Shown: piece by piece, positions 1-5,100 of the stretch
Position numbering within the stretch: the stretch's first letter is position 1
Layout of the letters: each line of letters opens with the position of its first letter
NCBI GenBank assembly: GCA_024278155.1
Contig: JAJRTT010000292.1
Coordinates: 1-5,100 of the forward strand
DNA length: 5,100 nt
Origin: Bacteroidota bacterium
GTDB taxonomy: Bacteria; Bacteroidota; Bacteroidia; Bacteroidales; JAADJA01
Reading direction: 5' to 3'
Notes under the pieces: model-generated
Database searches by the model: none
What the model was told of the DNA's origin: nothing
Seen by the model: only the letters and a program-made list of their open reading frames with translations
Position numbers and translations under genes: made by a program

Positions 1-221
1 AAAGTTAGAGTTTTTTGTTGATAAGGGAGAATAAAGGAGGTGGAATCGAGATGTGCAGAAGGAAGAAAATTTAGGTTGAGAAGGCGGAATGAAGAATATA
101 GGGGATTTCAATTATTCATTACTTTCAAGAAACAAACAGAATGAACAAGGTGCAATGGGAAATGTTGAATTTTTTAATTGCGGAATTAATGTAGCAATAC
201 ATAACTATTAAATGTAAAAAA
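1..221. other. AT-rich intergenic segment, no gene seen
   Basis: I find no open frame with recognisable coding character here on either strand; all frames are broken by frequent stops. The first 95 bases are purine-rich on the + strand. They include a full Shine-Dalgarno-like AAAGGAGGTG at 33-42, followed by ATG at 51 that opens only a seven-codon ORF (MCRRKKI). The second half is AT-rich and includes a small palindrome at 174-189. A frame open from position 2 to a TAA at 32-34 could be the tail of an upstream gene, but ten codons are too few to call. The segment may carry the promoter of the downstream gene cluster, but no clear Bacteroidota -33 TTTG / -7 TAnnTTTG pair was found. Confidence 0.6.
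174..189. repeat. Short AT palindrome (6-bp arms, 4-base centre)
   Basis: TTAATT at 174-179 and AATTAA at 184-189 are perfect inverted arms around GCGG. A second, looser pair (ATTGC at 177-181 and GCAAT at 194-198) overlaps it. Such a structure could be an operator half-site pair or a weak hairpin. In AT-rich DNA it can equally arise by chance, and no T-run follows that would make it a terminator. Confidence 0.25.
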
Positions 222-371
222 ATGGGAACAACGAGTTTTGCAGTGTTAAAGGTTTGGCGGGAGGCACATCGGTTTGTCCCAGATGATACCAATTACAGTG
301 GTTCATGTTCCAGATCAATCAAAAAGTCAATGAGTTTCACCAATAAAACACTGTTCTTTTTATACTACTAA
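222..371 (+). pseudogene. Remnant of a four-helix-bundle (23S IVP-like) protein gene
   Basis: An ATG at 222, preceded by an A-run, opens a 49-codon frame ending in TAA at 369-371. The first 19 residues include FAVLKVWREAHRFV, which matches the N-terminal pattern of the Bacteroidota four-helix-bundle / 23S rRNA intervening-sequence protein family as I remember it (F..L.VW..AH.FV). Family members are about 115-130 residues. Here the resemblance stops after Val19 (position 278), and the following residues are hydrophilic and unlike the expected continuation (LxVYxxTxxFP, then the Arg-rich RRAAxSI segment). The other two forward frames over 279-371 do not recover it. I read this as a truncated, decayed copy rather than a working small protein. 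The alternative is a chance ORF with a fortuitous match. The adjoining CTTCTGACTTCTAAA-like repeat is a sequence type I associate with the downstream flank of this family, which supports the call. Confidence 0.5.
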
Positions 372-375
372 ATCA

Positions 376-435
376 ATTCTGACTTCTAAACTTCTTGCTT
401 CCAAGCTTCTGATTCCTAAACTCCTGACTTTCAAT
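376..435. repeat. Degenerate 15-bp tandem repeat, four copies, pyrimidine-rich
   Basis: Four contiguous units lie at 376-390, 391-405, 406-420 and 421-435, reading ATTCTGACTTCTAAA, CTTCTTGCTTCCAAG, CTTCTGATTCCTAAA and CTCCTGACTTTCAAT. Their consensus is CTTCTGACTTCTAAA. Each unit consists of a 7-base and an 8-base half that resemble each other (CTTCTGA / CTTCTAAA). The array ends five bases before the glycosyltransferase start codon, and its last base begins an in-frame TAA (435-437), so it is not coding for that gene. There are no spacers, so it is not a CRISPR array. It lies in the promoter or 5' leader of the gene cluster. Similar repeats are, from memory, common near four-helix-bundle genes in Bacteroidota. 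Confidence 0.75.
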
Positions 436-440
436 AACCC

Positions 441-1571
441 ATGAAAATTGCCGTAAACACAAGACTCCTACTAAAAAACAAACTCGAAGGGATTGGGTGG
501 TTCACTTTTGAAACGCTTAAACGGATAACGGCCCAACATCCCGAACACGAGTTCTTCTTTATTTTCGACCGGGAATATAGCGATGAGTTCATTTTTTCCG
601 ATAACATCACACCCATTGTCATCCATCCACAGGCAAGGCACCCCATACTTTATTATATCTATTTTGAATATTCCATCCCACGGGTATTGAAAAAACTGAA
701 GCCCGGTTTGTTTTTGTCGCCCGATGGTTACCTTTCACTTGCAGGCAAGACCAAAATGCTGAATGTGTTCCACGATTTGAACTTTGAACATTATCCGGGC
801 GATCTCCCATTTGCCGAACGGAAATATTATCGCCATTTTTTCCCGAAATATGCCCACAAAGCAAATCGGATAGCCACGGTTTCCGAATATTCCAAAAGTG
901 ATATTGTAAAGCAATACAGTATCTCCCCCGATAAAATTGATGTGGTTTACAATGGCGCCAACGAAAATTTCAGGCCCATTGATGAAAAGCAAAAAAAATC
1001 GGTACGGGAACAATATACCGATGGCAACCCTTATTTCCTTTTTGTGGGCGCATTGCACCCGCGCAAGAACCTGGCAAACCTGTTCAAGGCATTTGATGCG
1101 TTTAAGGAACCTGCGAACACTTCTGGGAAATTATTGATTGTCGGGGAAAAAAAGTGGTGGACGGATGATATCAAAAAAGCATATGGGGAAATGAAAAACA
1201 AAGAGGATGTGATATTTTCGGGCAGGCTTGAATTTGCCGAATTGCAACGGGTTGTCGCCGCAGCTTTGGCCCTTGTTTATGTCTCCTATTTTGAAGGTTT
1301 CGGGATCCCCATCGTCGAAGCTTTTTATGCCGAAGTGCCGGTCATTACTTCCAATGTTACTTCCATGCCCGAAATTGCTGGAGGGGCTGCTTTGCTCGTC
1401 GATCCGTTTTCTGTGGAATCTATTTGCGGACAGATGCAGAAGATAGCTTCGGATAGTGGATTGCGTAAATCCTTGATAGAAAAGGGCCGTGAAAGGAGAA
1501 AAGAGTTTACCTGGCAAAAGTCTGCTGATAGATTGTGGAGGTCAATTGAGAAAACTATTCAAGACAATTAA
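441..1571 (+). CDS. Glycosyltransferase family 4 (GT-B fold, retaining)
   Basis: This 376-residue protein should transfer a sugar from a nucleotide-activated donor to a lipid-linked or polysaccharide acceptor at the inner face of the cytoplasmic membrane, as GT4 enzymes of O-antigen, capsule and exopolysaccharide synthesis do. It has no signal peptide and is full length for the family. The N-terminal acceptor-side domain (about 1-175) starts with MKIAVNTRLL and has GIG at 17-19, HDLNFEHYPG at 111-120, TVSEYSKSDI at 146-155 and YNGAN at 170-174. The C-terminal donor-side domain has VGALHPRKN at 202-210. The EX7E motif is formed by Glu285 and Glu293 in EGFGIPIVE, followed by SMPEIAGGAALLVDP (308-322). 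The pattern is closest to WbaZ/MtfB-like mannosyltransferases, but donor and linkage cannot be read from sequence. ATG 441 is the only sensible start, because an in-frame TAA lies at 435-437; there is no Shine-Dalgarno. The next gene starts 11 bp after its stop. No other polysaccharide gene is in the window, so its pathway is unknown. Confidence 0.93.
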   Translation: MKIAVNTRLLLKNKLEGIGWFTFETLKRITAQHPEHEFFFIFDREYSDEFIFSDNITPIVIHPQARHPILYYIYFEYSIPRVLKKLKPGLFLSPDGYLSLAGKTKMLNVFHDLNFEHYPGDLPFAERKYYRHFFPKYAHKANRIATVSEYSKSDIVKQYSISPDKIDVVYNGANENFRPIDEKQKKSVREQYTDGNPYFLFVGALHPRKNLANLFKAFDAFKEPANTSGKLLIVGEKKWWTDDIKKAYGEMKNKEDVIFSGRLEFAELQRVVAAALALVYVSYFEGFGIPIVEAFYAEVPVITSNVTSMPEIAGGAALLVDPFSVESICGQMQKIASDSGLRKSLIEKGRERRKEFTWQKSADRLWRSIEKTIQDN

Positions 1572-1582
1572 TATTTTGAACC

Positions 1583-2677
1583 ATGAAATTAAACGAACTC
1601 ATATCCCCGCTTGAAAAACTGGCGCCCCCTTTTTTACAGGAGCCCTACGATAATTCGGGGCTGTTAATCGGCAATCCCGAAATGGAAATTGACAAAGCGT
1701 TGATATGCCTTGATGTGACAGAAGATATCCTGGACGAGGCCATTGCGGAAAATTGCCAGATAATCATATCGCACCACCCAATAATCTTTAAAGGTTTAAA
1801 AAGGATCACCGGGAAAAATATGGTGGAGCGGATCGTGGCAAAGGCCATCAAAAACGATATGGCCATATACGCCATCCACACCAACCTGGATAATGTGAAA
1901 AATGGGGTAAACTCAATTTTATGCGAAAAACTGGGGGTCTTGAATCCGCAAATCCTTTCGCCCAAAGAAGGGGTGTTACGAAAACTGGTCACCTTTTGCC
2001 CAAAGGAAAATGCCGCAAAAGTCCGGGATGCTATTTTTGATGCAGGTGCCGGACACATTGGGGATTATGATAAATGCAGTTTCAATTCCGGGGGATCAGG
2101 CTCGTTCAGGGCTTTGGAAGGGACAAATCCTTATGTGGGCGAAAAAGGCAAACTCCATTTTGAAGAGGAGGCCCGGATCGAGAGTATCTATCCGGTTTAC
2201 CTGGAGAATGAAATCCTGAAGGCACTGAAGGCGGCCCATCCTTACGAAGAGGTTGCCTTCGATGTTTACCCCCTTTTGAACGTACATGAAAACGTGGGCG
2301 CCGGGATGATAGGTGAGTTGGAAACCGGGATGGACGAAATGGCTTTTCTGCAAAAGTTAAAAGATGTAGCAGGTTCAGCATGTATCCGCCATTCCGGCTT
2401 ATTGGGCAAAAAAATTAAAAAAGTAGCTGTGTGCGGAGGTTCCGGGAGTTTCCTCATCCAGGACGCCATCAGGGCCAATGCGGATATTTTTGTGAGTGGC
2501 GACATTAAATACCATGATTTTTTTGAAGCGGACAATAAAATCGTTATTGCCGATATGGGCCATTATGAAAGCGAACAATTTTCAAAAGAATTAATTTATA
2601 GCGTTTTAATTAAAAAATTTCCTACTTTTGCAACCCTTATTTCCAGGGGAAATACTAATTCAGTTAATTATTTTTAA
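1583..2677 (+). CDS. Nif3-like dinuclear metal-centre protein (DUF34/YbgI family, long form)
   Basis: This 364-residue cytosolic protein is a complete member of the Nif3/YbgI/YqfO family, which forms toroidal hexamers with a two-metal site in each subunit. Visible metal ligands are His64-His65 in SHHP, Asp103 in HTNLD (99-103), and His327 with Glu331 in the C-terminal GHYESE; their order and spacing match the E. coli YbgI site. Between the two halves of the Nif3 core, roughly residues 130-235, sits the extra CutA/PII-like domain of the long form (as in Bacillus YqfO), with GGSGSF at 170-175 and AAHPYEEVAFDVYPL at 217-231. GGSGSF recurs at 285-290 in the core. Databases often call the family GTP cyclohydrolase 1 type 2, a name with weak support. 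The biochemical role is unsettled, and metal handling or a hydrolase activity has been proposed. The gene sits 11 bp after the glycosyltransferase and 11 bp before the zinc-ribbon gene. The start is followed directly by the canonical N-terminus, and no Shine-Dalgarno is present. Confidence 0.96.
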   Translation: MKLNELISPLEKLAPPFLQEPYDNSGLLIGNPEMEIDKALICLDVTEDILDEAIAENCQIIISHHPIIFKGLKRITGKNMVERIVAKAIKNDMAIYAIHTNLDNVKNGVNSILCEKLGVLNPQILSPKEGVLRKLVTFCPKENAAKVRDAIFDAGAGHIGDYDKCSFNSGGSGSFRALEGTNPYVGEKGKLHFEEEARIESIYPVYLENEILKALKAAHPYEEVAFDVYPLLNVHENVGAGMIGELETGMDEMAFLQKLKDVAGSACIRHSGLLGKKIKKVAVCGGSGSFLIQDAIRANADIFVSGDIKYHDFFEADNKIVIADMGHYESEQFSKELIYSVLIKKFPTFATLISRGNTNSVNYF

Positions 2678-2688
2678 GTCAATGAATT

Positions 2689-3501
2689 ATGGCAAAATCT
2701 GTTAAAAAGAAAGTTGAAGAAAAACCTGTTATTGTACCACGCGTTAAGACGGATGAAGAGATTTCTATTGAAAAAAAGCTTACCGCTCTTTATACACTCC
2801 AGCAAATTGATACAAATATCGACAAGATCAGGATCGTAAGAGGTGAACTGCCCCTCGAAGTCCAGGACCTTGAAGATGAAGTTGCAGGATTGGAAACACG
2901 TATAGAGAACTACAACAAAGAAGTCGGGCTCCTCGAAAAACAAATTGCCGAAAAGCAGAACAGCATAACCGAAAGCCAGGCAATGGTGAAGAAGTACGAG
3001 GCACAGCAGATGAACGTGAGGAACAACCGGGAATACGATTCACTTTCAAAGGAGATTGAGTTCCAGAACCTGGAAGTTCAGCTCAGCGAGAAAAGGATAA
3101 AAGAGTTTAATTTTAAACTGGAATCCATAAAAGGCGAAATCGAGATTTCCAGGAAAGACCTCGAAGAACGTAAAGGTGATCTGGAGGCGAAAAAAGCCGA
3201 GCTGGACGATATTGTTGCCGAAACGGAAAAAGATGAAGGAACCCTTGTGAAAAAATCGGTTAAAAATGAAAAACTCATCGAAGACAGATTGTTGACAGCC
3301 TACAAACGGATCAGGAAAAATGCCCGTAACGGCCTGGCAGTTGTCCAGATAGAGCGTGATGCCTGCGGAGGGTGCTATAATAAAATACCGCCCCAGCACC
3401 AGTTGGATATCAGGATGCACAAGAAAATCATCGTTTGCGAATATTGCGGAAGGATACTGGTTGACCCTGAAATTGCCGAGCAGGTAAATGTGAAAAACTA
3501 A
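2689..3501 (+). CDS. Coiled-coil protein with C-terminal C4 zinc ribbon (DUF164/CT398/FlgZ-like)
   Basis: This 270-residue soluble protein has a Lys/Glu-rich N-terminal tail (about 1-28), a long helical hairpin or coiled coil (about 30-195) dense in Glu, Lys and Leu, and a C-terminal zinc ribbon. The ribbon cysteines are Cys226 and Cys229 (CGGC) and Cys250 and Cys253 (CEYC), with NKIPPQ between them. NVRNNREYDSLSKEIE (109-124) in the coiled coil matches the conserved NNREY..L..EI signature of the family. Relatives include Chlamydia CT398 and Helicobacter HP0958 (FlgZ), which is tied to RpoN and flagellar regulation there. No flagellar gene is visible here, and Bacteroidota homologues have no settled role, so nucleic-acid or protein binding is only a guess. 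The gene starts 11 bp after the Nif3 stop, strongly suggesting a shared transcript. Its length is slightly above the usual 240-260 because of the N-terminal tail. Confidence 0.93.
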   Translation: MAKSVKKKVEEKPVIVPRVKTDEEISIEKKLTALYTLQQIDTNIDKIRIVRGELPLEVQDLEDEVAGLETRIENYNKEVGLLEKQIAEKQNSITESQAMVKKYEAQQMNVRNNREYDSLSKEIEFQNLEVQLSEKRIKEFNFKLESIKGEIEISRKDLEERKGDLEAKKAELDDIVAETEKDEGTLVKKSVKNEKLIEDRLLTAYKRIRKNARNGLAVVQIERDACGGCYNKIPPQHQLDIRMHKKIIVCEYCGRILVDPEIAEQVNVKN

Positions 3502-3567
3502 TTTGTTTTTTGAATAATGGGGCTTGTGATTCAATACTAAAGGTAATCTAACATTCATTGGATTCTT

Positions 3568-5073
3568 ATGGTCAGAGCATTCATAATATTCATTCTAAGT
3601 CTAAGCTTCCTTGTTTCCGAAGCGCAATACCATTATGATTTTAACCAGAATTGCCGTGATGCATACTCATTGGTCCTCAGCCTTAAGTTCAAGGAAGGGG
3701 AAAAACTCATCAAGGCCGAGAAAAGGGCAAACCCCGACAACAACATCCCGTACCTCATTGAAAACTATATTTATTTCCTCACGGTATTTATCGGGGAAAG
3801 GGAATCGGATTTTGATGAAATGGAAGACCTTCACGATGAAGTTGTCGATCGCTTGAAGGAGGGTGACAAATTATCCCCTTATTACAGGTACAGTCTTGCC
3901 CAGGCCAATTTGCAATGGGCTTTTGTACGGACGAAGTTCAAGGAGTACGTTTCGGCCACAATGGAAATCAACCGGGCCTATCGTTTATTGGAAGACAACA
4001 ACGAAGAATTCCCCGGTTTCCTGCCCAACAAAATAAACCTGGGTTTGTTGCACACGCTCATCGGTACCATTCCCGATAAGTACAATTGGATAAAGAAAAT
4101 GGTCGGGATAGAAGGGACGGTAAACCAGGGGACAGCAGAAATCCTGGATGTTTTGGATGCGTCCCTTAAAAGTGGGGAATATGGAATTTATAAAGCGGAA
4201 TGCCTTTTTTACCTGAGCTTTATCCAATTGAATCTTTCAGCGGATAAAAAGAAGGCCCTCGATTATATTGATTTGATCAATGCCGATACGGTCAATGAAA
4301 ACCCGGCTACCAACCCGCTTATTGTTTATGCCATGTCGAGGATTTACATGGGGAACGGGATGAACGACAAGGCCATTGACCTTTTGTTGTCGCGCCCACA
4401 TGGCAGTGAGTATTATCCTTTCCATTACCTCGATTACCTGACCGGCCTTACAAAATTGCAAAGGCTCGACAAGGATGCGGATGTGTATTTCAAGAAATAT
4501 ATTGCCGAATTTGACGGGATAAACTATATCAAGGCCTCTTATCAGAAAATTGCCTGGTACGAGCTTATGTTCAATTCTCCTGAAAAATACAAAGAGTATA
4601 TCGCAAAGGTGGAAGATTATGGTTATGATATTATCGATGCCGATAAACAGGCGGAACGGGAAGCGGAAAAGGGGGAAATGCCCAATCCCGTTTTATTGAA
4701 AGCCCGTGTTGCCTTCGATGGCGGTTATTATGAAAAGGCGCTGATAGAGCTCACCGGGCTCAACCGGGATTTCCTTGTCACGACCAAAGATTCCCTCGAA
4801 TTCTCCTATCGTATCGGCCGTGTTTACGATGGGATGGAAAAACCAATGGCCGCCATCGCTTTTTATAATATGACAATCGAAAAAGGAGCGGGATCCGAAT
4901 ATTACTTTGCCGCCAATGCCGCCCTGAAAACCGGGATTATTTATGAAAAACAAGGCGACAAGGAACAGGCCGCCATTTATTACCGCAAGGCCATGAACAT
5001 GGAAAACAAAGAATACAAAAACAGCATAGACCAAAAAGCCAAGGCCGGCCTGAATAGGGTGGAGGAGGATTGA
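3568..5073 (+). CDS. Exported tetratricopeptide-like repeat protein
   Basis: This 501-residue protein starts with a typical signal peptide: MVRAF, a hydrophobic stretch to about Val16, then SEA-Q, with predicted cleavage after Ala19. There is no lipobox cysteine, so it is probably a soluble periplasmic or envelope-associated protein rather than a lipoprotein. The rest is all-helical. TPR-like helix pairs can be seen around 31-50, 205-238, 251-274 (MNDKAIDLLL), 375-397 (GGYYEKALIEL), 411-440 and 445-478 (KQGDKEQAAIYYRKAM), the last being the most canonical. A distinct segment at 159-188 begins GLLHTLIGTIPDKYNW and continues to a glycine-rich VGIEG. It resembles a motif seen in Bacteroidota TPR proteins and, more loosely, in the Iml2/TTC39 (DUF3808) family. 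No catalytic motif is visible; a scaffold or assembly role is inferred from the repeats. The in-frame TAA at 3544-3546 limits the start, and ATG 3568 directly precedes the signal sequence. It lies 66 bp after the zinc-ribbon gene and may share its transcript or have its own promoter. Confidence 0.87.
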   Translation: MVRAFIIFILSLSFLVSEAQYHYDFNQNCRDAYSLVLSLKFKEGEKLIKAEKRANPDNNIPYLIENYIYFLTVFIGERESDFDEMEDLHDEVVDRLKEGDKLSPYYRYSLAQANLQWAFVRTKFKEYVSATMEINRAYRLLEDNNEEFPGFLPNKINLGLLHTLIGTIPDKYNWIKKMVGIEGTVNQGTAEILDVLDASLKSGEYGIYKAECLFYLSFIQLNLSADKKKALDYIDLINADTVNENPATNPLIVYAMSRIYMGNGMNDKAIDLLLSRPHGSEYYPFHYLDYLTGLTKLQRLDKDADVYFKKYIAEFDGINYIKASYQKIAWYELMFNSPEKYKEYIAKVEDYGYDIIDADKQAEREAEKGEMPNPVLLKARVAFDGGYYEKALIELTGLNRDFLVTTKDSLEFSYRIGRVYDGMEKPMAAIAFYNMTIEKGAGSEYYFAANAALKTGIIYEKQGDKEQAAIYYRKAMNMENKEYKNSIDQKAKAGLNRVEED

Positions 5074-5100
5074 CATTGTTTTATAAATATTGGAAAATCT

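Noticed and set aside
2..34. Tail of an upstream CDS ending in TAA at 32-34
   Set aside because: Only ten codons (KLEFFVDKGE) are visible, a run length expected by chance in any frame.
361..366. TATACT as a -10 promoter element before the repeat
   Set aside because: No fitting -35 element at 16-18 bp spacing, and Bacteroidota use the different TTTG / TAnnTTTG pattern, which is not visible here.
376..435. CRISPR-like array
   Set aside because: The units are contiguous, 15 bp long and without spacers, and there are no cas genes in the window.
735..1058. 107-codon open frame on the - strand within the glycosyltransferase
   Set aside because: It is antisense to conserved GT4 motifs, with no family resemblance and no start context; it is a shadow frame.
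2086..2453. GGSGSF repeated twice in the Nif3 protein as a sign of internal duplication
   Set aside because: One copy belongs to the inserted CutA/PII-like domain and the other to the Nif3 core; the surrounding residues are unrelated and both glycine-rich loops are usual for the long form of the family.
3493..3510. Possible terminator after the zinc-ribbon gene (AAAAAC / GTTTTT arms)
   Set aside because: The stem is six pairs with a single G-C pair, the upstream arm overlaps the stop codon region, and it would be too unstable for intrinsic termination.
3046..3558. 170-codon open frame on the - strand opposite the zinc-ribbon gene
   Set aside because: It is rich in Phe, Leu and Ile as expected from the complement of Glu/Lys codons in a coiled coil, shows no recognisable motif, and lies fully across a well-supported gene.
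4693..5076. 127-codon open frame on the - strand over the end of the TPR gene
   Set aside because: It is opposite canonical TPR helices in the forward frame, and its own translation has no recognisable domain.

Overview
The window looks like chromosomal DNA of a member of the Bacteroidota, probably a Bacteroidales/Marinilabiliales-type organism. This is inferred from three things. None of the four gene starts has a recognisable Shine-Dalgarno sequence. The exported protein has a signal peptide with alanine before and glutamine after the predicted cleavage point. The upstream gap holds a four-helix-bundle (23S intervening-sequence protein type) remnant beside a CTTCTGACTTCTAAA-like repeat, a pairing I associate with this phylum from memory. 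No 16S or other species-level marker is present.

Layout: positions 1-440 hold no intact gene. This AT-rich stretch contains a purine-rich segment (about 20-95), a small AT palindrome (174-189), a short ORF whose first 19 codons resemble the N-terminus of the four-helix-bundle family (222-371), and four degenerate copies of a 15-bp pyrimidine-rich repeat (376-435) ending five bases before the first gene. From 441 to 5073 four genes run head to tail on the + strand: a GT4-type glycosyltransferase (441-1571), a long-form Nif3/DUF34 dinuclear-metal protein (1583-2677), a coiled-coil protein with a C-terminal C4 zinc ribbon (2689-3501), and an exported TPR-like helical repeat protein (3568-5073). 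The gaps are 11, 11 and 66 bp, with no convincing terminator between genes, so the first three and perhaps all four are likely cotranscribed. The last 27 bases are non-coding as far as visible.

How the genes fit together: the Nif3 and zinc-ribbon genes are a pair I recall from distant bacteria (for example HP0959/HP0958 in Helicobacter pylori) and are the functional core. The glycosyltransferase is probably a cell-envelope polysaccharide enzyme that shares the transcript without an obvious metabolic link. The TPR protein probably acts in the periplasm or at an envelope membrane. I see no defence system, CRISPR array, tRNA, rRNA or intact mobile element. The least ordinary part is the upstream gap, where a gene remnant, tandem repeats and possible inverted copies of the repeat suggest an old insertion or recombination site.
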